Shown: positions 1-8,558 of the stretch, piece by piece
Position numbering within the stretch: position 1 is the first letter of the stretch
How the letters are laid out: each line of letters begins with the position of its first letter
From: Candidatus Zixiibacteriota bacterium
Lineage (GTDB): Bacteria; Zixibacteria; MSB-5A5; GN15; FEB-12
Direction of reading: 5' to 3'
Length of the DNA: 41,395 nucleotides
Assembly (NCBI GenBank): GCA_024276275.1
Contig: JAJRXM010000048.1
Coordinates: 1 to 41,395 of the forward strand
Position numbers and translations under genes: made by a program
The notes under the pieces: generated by a model
Told to the model about the DNA's origin: nothing
Seen by the model: the letters and a program-made list of their open reading frames with translations, nothing else
Databases searched by the model: none

Positions 1-1
1 A

Positions 2-43
2 ACCGAAATTGAAACGGTTATCGAAAAAAGTCTGGATAAATAA
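2..43 (+). CDS. 3' end of a gene cut by the window edge
   Basis: Frame 2 is open from the window edge and reads TEIETVIEKSLDK before a TAA at 41-43. The charged helical tail looks like an ordinary protein C-terminus, but 13 residues do not allow identification. It could also be a chance open frame. Confidence 0.35.
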   Translation, partial: TEIETVIEKSLDK

Positions 44-225
44 ACCGAGAGCTGCGTAAAAACAGAAAAAAATGTAATTTTGTAGAAAATTTCAAGAAGA
101 AATAATTAAGAAATGTGCATCATTTTTATTGACAAGTTCCGCTTTAACATAGCAATCTATTTTCCAAAAAAATTAAACTAACCTATCTATTTTAACTCTC
201 TATGTATATTCAAATCAGAAGGTTA

Positions 226-396
226 CTAAAAACTTTGAACATCTGAGCCTTCTAATTTAGCATAGTATTTTCTAAAGCTCTCTTTTCCATTGCGTAGGGT
301 ATATCATGCTTTTTCGTCATCCATAGACGTTTTTTCAGATATCTCAAGTACAATATTACCTATAAAATAAGGTGGGGAACTGATTGTCAATATTCG
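226..396 (-). pseudogene. possible degraded reading frame with one internal TGA
   Basis: The intergenic stretch 44-479 has no intact gene. Within it, one minus-strand frame reads like protein on both sides of a single TGA (304-306). The upstream part (396 to 307) includes PYFIGNIVLEISEKTS and DDEKA; the downstream part (303 to 226) includes YTLRNGKESFRKYYAKLEG and ends at TAG. The composition is protein-like, but there is no start codon with a ribosome binding site and I do not recognise the family. It may be a remnant of a decayed accessory gene next to the broken glycosylase-like gene. Confidence is low. Confidence 0.25.
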
Positions 397-479
397 TTAT
401 ATATATAGAAAATGATATTGATGAGAATTATTACTCTCCTAAGATTAAATATACTATTGTCTCTATGATTTCCAGTTTT

Positions 480-1087
480 CTACAATGAATAAATCGATTT
501 ATCTGTTATTAAAAAAAAGAATAGAAGGTAATCAATAATCATCATTTTATTATAAGTTGCGATTGAATTATCATATACACTTTTCTCGAAGTTTATATCT
601 TTATAAAATAAATCCCAATAGTTATATATCCCACATCCTATGACTAAATCAGGTTTGATTATTTCTATTTCTTTAATAATTGATTCTTTATTTTCTTCAA
701 TATCTTCGACAAGGTTCTTGTGATTTGCTGAACTTCCTCCACCAATTTTTTTTAAATTCATAAAAGCAATAGATTTCATAATATCTATACGATCTTCTGT
801 TTGTTCTGGAAATTCTGATAATTTCGGAAAATTATTTAATATCCCAAAAGCCCACTCACATATGCGAATGGAGAAACTATACTTAATTTCTTTTTGCCAC
901 CATTCTCGAAAATCCCCTTTTTCTTGCTTTTCATCATTAGCTTCTTTTGCTATAAATAATATCTTTATTTTTTGTTTCTCAAAAGTTTCCTCGCATATAA
1001 TTCCATCTCTTTTTATTTTATTGTTTTTTTTGAATCAGTTTTATACCAGTTTTCAAATAATTTATTTAATTGTTCTGTCTTACTCAC
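480..1087 (-). pseudogene. uracil-DNA glycosylase-like protein, frameshifted
   Basis: A GTG start at 1087-1085 has a good ribosome binding site (AGGGAG, 8 nt upstream) and begins MSKTEQLNKLFENWYKT. That frame stops soon after an A8 run (1024-1031, minus strand). Adding one A to the run joins it to a frame that is open down to 480. This frame carries ILFIAKEANDEKQ, then IAFMNLKKIGGGSSANH, then IKPDLVIGCGIYNYW. This order of motifs (an LFxxKEAND strand, a NLKKxxGG loop and a KPDxVIGCG strand) resembles an uncharacterised branch of the uracil-DNA-glycosylase superfamily, about 200 residues long. The usual C-terminal HPS-type motif is not visible, so the 3' end may also be damaged. The region is AT-rich and flanked by repeats, as expected for accessory DNA. 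Family assignment is from memory of motif order and is moderate. Confidence 0.5.
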
Positions 1088-1309
1088 AAGTATTCTCCCT
1101 TAGTAAATTCCATATTGATATGATCTTTCGATGTAATAACATAGATGTCGAGTATTATGATACATAATACGTATTTTTTGTCAAGAAGTATCGCCATAAT
1201 GAAAAAAATGTGATATTGCGAAGGGGCTGGATACGGTCGTTCGCGGGTAAGGGGTGCGGAGGTATTACTCAAATTCGTCGTAAAAACGTAAACGGCAGAT
1301 ACTCGTTGC

Positions 1310-1340
1310 TGTTCTGGACTCCGCCGTTGGCGGAGAGGAG
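1310..1340. repeat. hairpin repeat type B, copy 1
   Basis: The element reads TGTTCTGGACTCCG...CGGAGAGGAG with a stem CTCCGCC-gtt-GGCGGAG at 1319-1335. A second copy lies at 11863-11894. The stem differs between copies by a compensating base-pair swap. Confidence 0.7.
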
Positions 1341-1382
1341 TACCGGTGAGGGTTTTGAGTGTTAGTAGGATAACTTTAAAAT

Positions 1383-1432
1383 TTGTCGGGTTCTATACCC
1401 ACCTGTCGGTGGATTCGTGAACCCGACCTACT
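1383..1432. repeat. GTCGGGTTC inverted repeat (family A), copy 1
   Basis: Outer arms GTCGGGTTC (1385-1393) and GAACCCGAC (1419-1427) are a perfect 9-bp inverted repeat. Nested within is CCACC-tgtc-GGTGG. The outer sequence AGTAGGTCGGGTTC...GAACCCGACAAAT, read on the minus strand, matches the ends of the copies at 11708, 35627 and 39536. Confidence 0.7.
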
Positions 1433-1767
1433 TCTAGTTCTGTTTCATAAAACCGACCATCTGTTTTACCTATCATTTCAGGTTACCTACATCTTCATTG
1501 TTGTTTCATATGCTCATTTGTTTTATGAGAAGCTTAATAATTTTTCAAAAGGAAATGATACACTGAAAAAACTAAATTTATACGAAACAAACCCATTTTA
1601 CTGTAACCCATATTCATCTATAAGATTACAGCGAAAAAGTTGTTTTAGATTGTGGACAACTCTTATTGGAGCATGCTTCGACAAGCTCACACTCTGGGGT
1701 TTGTTGAAAAACAAACTCCGTTCCTTTTTTGTTGCGGATAGTTTGGTTTTGGAGTACATAATACGGC

Positions 1768-3024
1768 ATGAAGGAAAATTATTTGGAAGGGCAAAAGAAG
1801 AACAAACTGCTGATTTTCGGTAAGTATATTTTTATCGCTTTTGCTTTGGTCTCGTTAGTTCTATTTTTCTATCAGCATATTCGGAATATAAACAAATTTG
1901 CCGATGCTGACTTGACATCGTATATACGTGCATCAATCTGGTTTTTTTCAGGAGAAAATCCGTATCAGGATGTTGTCCGTCGGTTTATATACCCTCAATT
2001 TTTACTGCTGGTTTTGGTTCCATTTCATTCGGTATTAGCAAGTCCGATGTTGCGAGGAATTACCGCATTTGTCTGGGGATTAGGTTTGTATCTTTCGTTT
2101 TTTCTCACCCTTGCCGCAAGTTGGAAACATCTGTACGGTTTCAAATCATTTAGCGAGAGTTTAAAGCAAAATGTTCCTGCGATTGCTTTATTGGTAATGA
2201 TGACACATCCGTTGCTTCAGGATGAGTTTTTAAACGGGCAGGTCAACCTGTTTGTTATGGGTTCTACCGCTGCCTTTTTCTTTTTCCTTGAGAAGAACAA
2301 ATTGTTTTGGGCTGCTCTGTTTTTGGCAATAGCGACCTCGATTAAAATTGCTCCCGGTTTTGTTCTTTTTTATATTTTGTTTACCCGTCAATATAAAGTT
2401 GTATTGTACTATATACCTCTTGTGTTCATTTTTGTATTTGGACTTCCCTATCTTGTAAATAATAATTCTTTGGTTTATTACCGTTACTTTGTTAGCGATG
2501 TAATGCCGAATATTACCGGATCGGATTTTGAGGGAGGATTTAAATCATTCTCGATAATTTCCACTCTCAGCTATGTACTGAGTATCCATTGGTATCCTCC
2601 GTTAAAAATTCTTGTAGTCGGTTTGCTTACCTTGGGGCTTTTTGCTCCTGTTTGTCGAATGGCGTTTAGAAATTTTAAAAGTAAATCTTTTCAATTTCGA
2701 TTTGTAACTTTTGGAACAATGATAGCAATCCTTCCGTTGACATTTCCGATGTCGGAACCTCATCATTTGCTGTTACAGATAATTCCGTTTATTTCTATTA
2801 TTGCATATTGGAAAGAGATTTGGGAGAGTGGAGAAAAAATATACAAAGACAATCTCTCTGTCATTTTTATATTATGTATGCTCGGGTATCAAATTGGTCA
2901 CGGTTTAAAAGACACACCGATACGATTATTGAGTTTAATCGGTGTGTATGTCGGTATGATTCTACTGATGCGAAGGAAGCAAGAAACCGGAAAGACTGTT
3001 ACTCAAACGGTTTCTCGGGCATAA
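1768..3024 (+). CDS. GT87-family (DUF2029-type) polyprenyl-linked sugar glycosyltransferase
   Basis: This is a 418-residue integral membrane protein with roughly nine to ten hydrophobic segments, the first at residues 18-40. After it comes an acidic extracytoplasmic loop, [16 protein letters not shown] followed by SGENPYQD, which fits the conserved first loop (DxxxYxxA...G.NPY) of GT87 enzymes such as PimE-type mannosyltransferases. A SIKIAPGF segment near residue 195 is also typical. The family uses polyprenyl-phosphate sugars to glycosylate lipids or cell-wall polymers on the outer face of the membrane. The ATG at 1768 has GGAG 13 nt upstream, which is long. The 3' end overlaps the convergent PspC gene by 26 nt. 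Substrate cannot be inferred. Confidence 0.75.
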   Translation: MKENYLEGQKKNKLLIFGKYIFIAFALVSLVLFFYQHIRNINKFADADLTSYIRASIWFFSGENPYQDVVRRFIYPQFLLLVLVPFHSVLASPMLRGITAFVWGLGLYLSFFLTLAASWKHLYGFKSFSESLKQNVPAIALLVMMTHPLLQDEFLNGQVNLFVMGSTAAFFFFLEKNKLFWAALFLAIATSIKIAPGFVLFYILFTRQYKVVLYYIPLVFIFVFGLPYLVNNNSLVYYRYFVSDVMPNITGSDFEGGFKSFSIISTLSYVLSIHWYPPLKILVVGLLTLGLFAPVCRMAFRNFKSKSFQFRFVTFGTMIAILPLTFPMSEPHHLLLQIIPFISIIAYWKEIWESGEKIYKDNLSVIFILCMLGYQIGHGLKDTPIRLLSLIGVYVGMILLMRRKQETGKTVTQTVSRA

Positions 3025-3190
3025 TAACCCAAGCGATAATATAAGCCAAAAGTCCAACCCCGACTCCGAATGCCATTAAAACCCACACTAGCCTTACTAT
3101 TGTCGGGTCTAAATCAAGATATTCGGCAATACCTCCGCATACTCCGGCAATCATTTTTTGTTCACGTGAACGATATAGTCTTTTTTTCAA
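2999..3190 (-). CDS. PspC-domain membrane protein
   Basis: This 63-residue protein is almost entirely one PspC domain: the basic start [20 protein letters not shown], then [16 protein letters not shown], then a hydrophobic helix ending AWVIMPEKP. Stand-alone PspC proteins are membrane-associated stress proteins related to the phage-shock regulator PspC; no PspA or PspF is present here. The start is TTG at 3190, chosen because AAAGGA lies 7 nt upstream and the family begins at this residue. The gene is convergent with the glycosyltransferase gene and overlaps its last 26 nt. Confidence 0.9.
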   Translation of the reverse strand: MKKRLYRSREQKMIAGVCGGIAEYLDLDPTIVRLVWVLMAFGVGVGLLAYIIAWVIMPEKPFE

Positions 3191-3446
3191 AATCTAATCC
3201 TTTATTATAATATCCAAGATGTTGTAATATATTATATCTTACGGAAAAATCAGTTTAAAAGTTCATTTTTATCTGAAAATTGTATTTCAGATGAGCATAA
3301 TCAGCTATTGACATTCCTTTGTAAACAGATTTATTACCATGAGTTAAAGGGAGGCATCTGCCTCGATAGCAAACAGTTTAAGCCGTTGATTCGTCTAAAT
3401 CTAGAACAACAGCAATTAGTTACTAAAAGTACAAGGATTTATATTT

Positions 3447-4550
3447 ATGCACACGATAGATAAAATAAAAAAAACGCCGTTCTATGATAAACATATAGAA
3501 GCAAAGGCTAAAATAGTTGAATTTGCCGGATTTCTAATGCCTATTCAATATAAAGGGATTGTCGCAGAACATCTGGCGGTACGGAAAAATATCGGTCTAT
3601 TTGACTTATCACATATGGGTGAGTTTGAAGTATCCGGCAACGATGCCCTAGAATTTTTAGAAAAAACAACTACCAATAAAGTTTCGGATTTAAAAACAGG
3701 TGAAATACAATATAGCTGTATGCCGAATGAAAAAGGCGGGATTGTTGATGATTTACTTGTTTACAAATTTGAAGACAAGTATTGGTTGATTGTTAATGCC
3801 TCTAATTTGGAAAAAGATTTCAAATGGTTATCATCACAAAAATTTGGTGACGTACAATTAACTGACCGTTCTGACGAGTTTGGTCTTTTAGCAATTCAAG
3901 GTCCTAATGCTCAGAAACTACTTGAGAAAATTATAGATTATAATTTAGAAGATATGAAATACTACACCCATGCTACTGCACAAATAGCAGGTGTTGATAT
4001 TTTCTTCTCCCGAACCGGTTACACCGGTGAGGATGGGTTTGAGTTATATATCCCGACTCATCTTGCCGATACGATTTGGAATGCAATCACAGAAATCGGC
4101 AAAGATATGGGGATGGAGTTGATAGGGTTAGGTGCCCGAGATTCGTTACGTTTAGAGATGAAAATGGCATTATACGGTAATGACATTGACGACACAACCT
4201 CACCTGTCGAGGCAGGACTTAGCTGGATAGTTAATTTTGATAAAGATTTTATCGGTGCCGAAATAATAAAAAAACAAAAGAGAGAAAAGCCAAACAGACG
4301 GTTAGTCTGTTTAGAAATAGACGGTAAAGCATTCCCTCGCCCCGGATATGAGATATTTGACGGTGATGAAAAACTTGGTGTGATAACATCGGGGACGATG
4401 TCTCCCTCATTGGAAAGACCGATAGCCCTAGCCTATTTACCTAAAGGTAAAACCAAATCAGGCACAAAAGTCGAGGTCGCTATCAGAAAAAATAGGTTTG
4501 AGGCTACCGTAGTGAAGCCACCGTTTTATAAAAATGCGTCACATCGTTAA
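3447..4550 (+). CDS. gcvT: aminomethyltransferase (glycine cleavage system T protein)
   Basis: GcvT takes the aminomethyl group from lipoyl-GcvH and gives it to tetrahydrofolate, releasing ammonia and 5,10-methylene-THF. The protein is 367 residues, the normal length. It shows FAGFLMPIQY, the loop LFDLSHMGEFEVSG, and GGIVDDLLVYK, which holds the conserved catalytic aspartate. It also has FSRTGYTGEDGFELY and the C-terminal barrel motifs GAEIIKKQK and GTMSPSLERPIALAYL. ATG 3447 has AAGGA about 10 nt upstream. No gcvH, gcvP or lpd lies in the window, so the remaining subunits must be elsewhere. No glycine riboswitch motif was seen upstream, only a short GAGGCA-tc-TGCCTC hairpin near 3351. Confidence 0.96.
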   Translation: MHTIDKIKKTPFYDKHIEAKAKIVEFAGFLMPIQYKGIVAEHLAVRKNIGLFDLSHMGEFEVSGNDALEFLEKTTTNKVSDLKTGEIQYSCMPNEKGGIVDDLLVYKFEDKYWLIVNASNLEKDFKWLSSQKFGDVQLTDRSDEFGLLAIQGPNAQKLLEKIIDYNLEDMKYYTHATAQIAGVDIFFSRTGYTGEDGFELYIPTHLADTIWNAITEIGKDMGMELIGLGARDSLRLEMKMALYGNDIDDTTSPVEAGLSWIVNFDKDFIGAEIIKKQKREKPNRRLVCLEIDGKAFPRPGYEIFDGDEKLGVITSGTMSPSLERPIALAYLPKGKTKSGTKVEVAIRKNRFEATVVKPPFYKNASHR

Positions 4551-4593
4551 AATAAAAATAAACTTCTAATCGGAAATTGTGGTATAAGCATAT

Positions 4594-6486
4594 ATGAAAA
4601 AAATTCTTTTTACACTTTGTTTCCTAATAGCCGGAAGTTCTTTTGCTGCTGAAGGTGTATTATTTAAATTTGATATTTACCAAATAGATAAATCAAATGA
4701 CACAAAGCATCTTATTTATTCTGATTCATCTGATATTGTTGTAGGTAGTACAATCACCGGTTTTATCGGCCCTTTTTCATTAGATATCGAACTGTTAACA
4801 GCCGATACAATAAAAACAACATTTAACGCCCATGTTATTACTTTAGGAACTTCAGCAAATACATATTCTAAAAGTTTTTCAGTCGAGTATGAATTACCTG
4901 CACGATTTGAACAGATAGCAGGTAAAAATAAAACTGAATACATGCTGGTTATCTCTCCAATGTCGTATAAGCCCGACATTGACGTTCATTGTTCCTATTC
5001 TCATCATAAGAAAAAAGATTTTTCAGTTAAACCGACCGCTCATACCGAGATTTATTATGTTCCCTCGTCATTGGGAGATTTTTACTGGGATTCGGTAAAA
5101 GAAATAATGGAATCAAATTATCGTTTGTTCAGAGATTTTTTAAATCTTAATATCCCCGGTAAGATTCATATTTATATCCCTCCCTGTCCTATCAATTCTA
5201 CTATCTGGGATAAACGTTTCGGCACATCGGTTGACCCGACCAGAAACTCTGCAGTTGCGATTTACAATCAAGACTTTAATACGATAGACCCTTTTATTAT
5301 AACACATGCTCTCACTCTCCGAACGTATGGATACTCATCACCGTTTCTTTCAGAAGGATTGGCAAACTATTTTTCATTTGCAATCTATGACATGAAAAAA
5401 ATAGTAGCTAACAAAACCAACATGCCTCTTGAAAGTATTTTGGAAACATATGCTTATATGCAGGCAGACCCATTGATTGCGGACCGTATTTCGGCAACAT
5501 TTTCACGCTATTTAATCGACAAATATTCGTTATCCAATTTTTTAGAACTCTATAAAAAAGTAGATGACTTAAATCTTGCCACTACAATCCAAGAGATATA
5601 CAAAAAACCGGTAGGAGAGCTTGAAAAAGAATGGCTTTTATATGTTGATACAGTTACAATCCCGAAACGGACTTATGTAACATTTGCGAATGCATCTGAA
5701 ATGATGATAAAATATGATCTCATGCACACCTATAATCTTGCTTATTTAGCAAACGCTGAAAGTAATTATGATTCACTTCAGGCTTTTTCTGCATTAAAGC
5801 GTTCCGCCTTTGTTAACGGTAACTATTATCAAGCTGTCGATTATCAAAAGAAAATGATTGAGAGTATGGCTGAAAAGAGAGCTATTGATTGGATGGCATT
5901 AGGTTCATATTCTATGATGGTTGGTGAAAACGACAGTGCTTTTTCGTTTTACCAAAAAGCTCTTACAATAGATTCAACCGACAATACTATCAAGTTTAAC
6001 CTCGCAATGTATTATAAAAATATCGGAAACTCAGATAAAGCAAAAGAAATCCTTTTATCTAATTTCAGCAATATAAAAGGAGCCGGTACGCAGGGAGAAA
6101 CAAGAATTTTACTCGCCGATATACTTGCTGAATCTGACAAAAAGTCAGACCAAGAATCAGCAGGTAAATACTATCAAGAGACAGTCAACTTATTTACGAG
6201 ATTAATTCAATCAAACAGTTCCTCACCCTCGGGATATATGTGGCTTGGAAAATCATACCTGGGTTTGTATGATTATGAAAAAGCTATAAACAATTTACAA
6301 ATAGCAAGATTTATAGAATCCAGACCGTTTTATTTAGGTATGATTGATCTTTGGTTGGGAAAAGCATATATCGCTTCGGGTGATAAAACCCTTGCGGAAG
6401 AATATTTATCCTCAGTTCTTTCTTCGGCATCATCAGCATATCATCAAAAAGAAGCTAAGAAGTTATTAGAACAATTAAAAAAATAG
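4594..6486 (+). CDS. secreted peptidase-MA-like protein with TPR tail; zinc site appears inactive
   Basis: A Sec signal peptide (MKKILFTLCFLIAGSSFAAE) leads a 630-residue protein. Residues about 150-355 follow the peptidase MA (gluzincin) layout: a strand ending GKIHIYIPPC, then the helix where HExxH is expected, then FLSEGLANYFS. The helix here reads ITHALTLRTYG, so only the first histidine (about H238) remains; the glutamate and second histidine are missing. The downstream glutamate ligand (about E254) is kept. Residues about 400-630 form TPR-like repeats (WMALGSYSMM, IKFNLAMYYKNIGNSDKA, GYMWLGKSYLGLYDYEKA). I infer a catalytically dead periplasmic scaffold. The gene lies 43 nt after gcvT and ends 6 nt before the BatA-like gene, so it is probably cotranscribed with the latter. 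Confidence 0.8.
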   Translation: MKKILFTLCFLIAGSSFAAEGVLFKFDIYQIDKSNDTKHLIYSDSSDIVVGSTITGFIGPFSLDIELLTADTIKTTFNAHVITLGTSANTYSKSFSVEYELPARFEQIAGKNKTEYMLVISPMSYKPDIDVHCSYSHHKKKDFSVKPTAHTEIYYVPSSLGDFYWDSVKEIMESNYRLFRDFLNLNIPGKIHIYIPPCPINSTIWDKRFGTSVDPTRNSAVAIYNQDFNTIDPFIITHALTLRTYGYSSPFLSEGLANYFSFAIYDMKKIVANKTNMPLESILETYAYMQADPLIADRISATFSRYLIDKYSLSNFLELYKKVDDLNLATTIQEIYKKPVGELEKEWLLYVDTVTIPKRTYVTFANASEMMIKYDLMHTYNLAYLANAESNYDSLQAFSALKRSAFVNGNYYQAVDYQKKMIESMAEKRAIDWMALGSYSMMVGENDSAFSFYQKALTIDSTDNTIKFNLAMYYKNIGNSDKAKEILLSNFSNIKGAGTQGETRILLADILAESDKKSDQESAGKYYQETVNLFTRLIQSNSSSPSGYMWLGKSYLGLYDYEKAINNLQIARFIESRPFYLGMIDLWLGKAYIASGDKTLAEEYLSSVLSSASSAYHQKEAKKLLEQLKK

Positions 6487-6492
6487 CAGCTC

Positions 6493-8478
6493 ATGTTTAG
6501 TTTTTTAAATACATCAATTTTATTTGCCGCTGCGGCGGCATTGGTTCAGCTTATTATCCATCTCTTTTCCAAAAGAAAAGTTACGATAATCGAGTTTTCG
6601 TCTGTCAGACATTTAAAAGCAATGCAAAAAAGACAGGTGCGAAAGCTAAAAATTCGGCAGCTTCTTTTGTTACTTCTTCGGATGTTAATAATATTCATGG
6701 CAGTACTTGCTTTTGCCCGTCCTACTACTGAAAGCGGTTCGATAGGCTCGCATGCATCTGTCTCGGCGGTTATACTTTTTGATAACTCCGCCTCGATGAA
6801 CAGATATGTAACCAACGGACAGCTTTTTGATATTGCCAAAAAGAGAACTGCTGAACTTTTAGACTCTTTTGAAGAGTCTGATAAAATTATATTTTTACCG
6901 TTGATAAACAACAACAAACCGACTTTAGAATTTCAATCTAAGGCTACGGCAAAAGAGATTTTAGAAAACACAACCGTTCAATATGAATTTAAAACTTTGC
7001 AGTCGTCTCTTGTGATGATAAAAGAGCTGTTAGAACAATCATCAAATTTGAACAAAGAATTATATATTATCACTGACTTCCAACGAACTACCCTGCCCGA
7101 TAGTGCTGTATTAACAGATTTAGATGCATCGTTGTATTTTGTAGAGCTGCCACTTGAAGAGAACGATAATCTCTCTATTACTTCTGTAGACTTTGGCGGT
7201 CAATTGATACTCCCCGGTCATGATTTTAAAATTTCAGCTAACATTATTAATCAGAGTCAAACTGAACAGACTGATATTATTGCATCGCTAATAATGGATG
7301 GAAACCGTATTGCCCAGACCAATTTTTCAATTGATGCTGCCAGTAATAAAACGATAGACTTTACCCGGTCGGTATCTACAACAGGGTTTCATTCGGGCTA
7401 TGTGGAAATCTCTGATGATAAGTTTCAATCGGACAATAGATTCTATTTCAGTTTTAAAATCCCTGACCAATTTAACCTGCTTATCATTGACGGTGATAAT
7501 ATCGGAGAATTGATTAAACTTGCCTTATCACCGTCAGAACAAATCAAACAATATTGGTCGGTAAAAATAGCAACACCGAAAGATTTATCATCGATAAGTT
7601 TTTGGGACTACGATGTTATCTTTTTGTCCGGTTCGCCAAAATTATCAGACGGACATTTCCAGCGGTTAAAATCGTTTCTTTCTCAGGGAAGGTCTTTATT
7701 TGTAACTTATGACGGTCAGACCGACATTGACTTCTTTAACAAAAAGTATACAGAAATAACTGATGTTACTTTTGATGAGCCTGCCCGACTTGATTTTTCC
7801 AAAGCAGGGTATTATACCTTTGCGAACCATGATGCACAGCATCCTCTTTTTTCTTTTTATTCATTTGTCGACAACAAACTTCCTGAAATACGTTTTTTCA
7901 CTCTCCCGAAAATGCATCGTAGCAGTAATAGTAAAGAGCTCATGACATTTACAGGGAACCGTCCTGCTCTGGTAGAGACAAGATACAAGAGTGGTCGGGT
8001 GTTGACATTTACAGGACCTGTGGCACCGCAATATACCGACTTATCTGCTAATGCATTTTTTGTACCATTTCTTTCCCGTATTGCTGAATATCTTGCTGCT
8101 GATTTATCTTCGTATGATTTAACGTTATTTAACGGATTGCCGGTTCAAAGAGAATTATCTGATAAAATTTCTATCAATGAATCTGTTACGCTTATAACAC
8201 CGGATTCAATTAAATATGATTTAGTTCCAGATGATAACAAAGGTTCCCTTTCTTTGTTTGTACAACCGGTAGCACTTCCGGGTATGTATTCATTAACATA
8301 TCGTTCTAAAGAAATTGATCAGTTTTCTGTAAACGTCTCTCCTCGGGAATCCAATCTGACATCCTCGGATGCCGATCAATTTGTAAAATCTTTTGGGTTG
8401 TCATCATATACAATGCTTCCACTTGATACCGACCTTCCGACAATGTTGTCTGAACTAAGGTTCGGCAATGAACTATAG
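6493..8478 (+). CDS. BatA-N/von Willebrand factor A membrane protein, C-terminal helix cut off by TAG
   Basis: The N-terminus is a BatA-type two-helix domain (pfam07584 style): FLNTSILFAAAAALVQLIIH, a basic loop with FSSVRHLKAMQKRQ, then LRMLIIFMAVLAFARP. A VWA domain follows with a MIDAS motif DNSAS at residues 97-101. The remainder is a large extracytoplasmic beta-rich region with a glutamine-amidotransferase-like segment near residues 330-400. Such proteins end in a membrane helix. Here translation stops at TAG 8476-8478, but the same frame continues QLFIWLTLLLLAIEMLLSRS to a TGA at 8560-8562. That TGA overlaps the next ATG in an ATGA junction. The expected full protein is about 689 residues, with TAG most likely replacing a TGG tryptophan codon. 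Bat-type proteins are linked to aerotolerance and membrane complexes. Confidence 0.85.
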   Translation: MFSFLNTSILFAAAAALVQLIIHLFSKRKVTIIEFSSVRHLKAMQKRQVRKLKIRQLLLLLLRMLIIFMAVLAFARPTTESGSIGSHASVSAVILFDNSASMNRYVTNGQLFDIAKKRTAELLDSFEESDKIIFLPLINNNKPTLEFQSKATAKEILENTTVQYEFKTLQSSLVMIKELLEQSSNLNKELYIITDFQRTTLPDSAVLTDLDASLYFVELPLEENDNLSITSVDFGGQLILPGHDFKISANIINQSQTEQTDIIASLIMDGNRIAQTNFSIDAASNKTIDFTRSVSTTGFHSGYVEISDDKFQSDNRFYFSFKIPDQFNLLIIDGDNIGELIKLALSPSEQIKQYWSVKIATPKDLSSISFWDYDVIFLSGSPKLSDGHFQRLKSFLSQGRSLFVTYDGQTDIDFFNKKYTEITDVTFDEPARLDFSKAGYYTFANHDAQHPLFSFYSFVDNKLPEIRFFTLPKMHRSSNSKELMTFTGNRPALVETRYKSGRVLTFTGPVAPQYTDLSANAFFVPFLSRIAEYLAADLSSYDLTLFNGLPVQRELSDKISINESVTLITPDSIKYDLVPDDNKGSLSLFVQPVALPGMYSLTYRSKEIDQFSVNVSPRESNLTSSDADQFVKSFGLSSYTMLPLDTDLPTMLSELRFGNEL

Positions 8479-8558
8479 CAACTTTTTATTTGGCTGACTC
8501 TTCTTTTATTAGCGATAGAAATGCTTCTGTCACGCTCGGCAAAGGATGAAAACAGAGA

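Larger units (their letters stand above)
1088..1767. other. non-coding stretch with structured repeats
   Basis: I find no convincing gene here. It contains a hairpin repeat at 1310-1340, a nested inverted repeat at 1383-1432, and a segment near 1670-1718 with TTCGACAAGCTC followed by GTTTGTT-gaaa-AACAAAC, which could form a small hairpin. An open frame across 1383-1823 runs through these repeats and is judged spurious. The glycosyltransferase gene begins at 1768. Confidence 0.6.

Noticed and set aside
862..1167. 101-codon plus-strand frame
   Set aside because: It lies opposite the repaired glycosylase-like frame, which has a ribosome binding site and family motifs.
1383..1823. 146-codon plus-strand open frame
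   Set aside because: It translates the family A repeat and runs out of frame into the start of the glycosyltransferase gene. Its composition (many Leu, Phe, Arg in a repeat-derived pattern) is not protein-like.
3191..3446. Possible glycine riboswitch before gcvT
   Set aside because: Only a short GAGGCA/TGCCTC hairpin is present. The conserved glycine aptamer cores are not seen.
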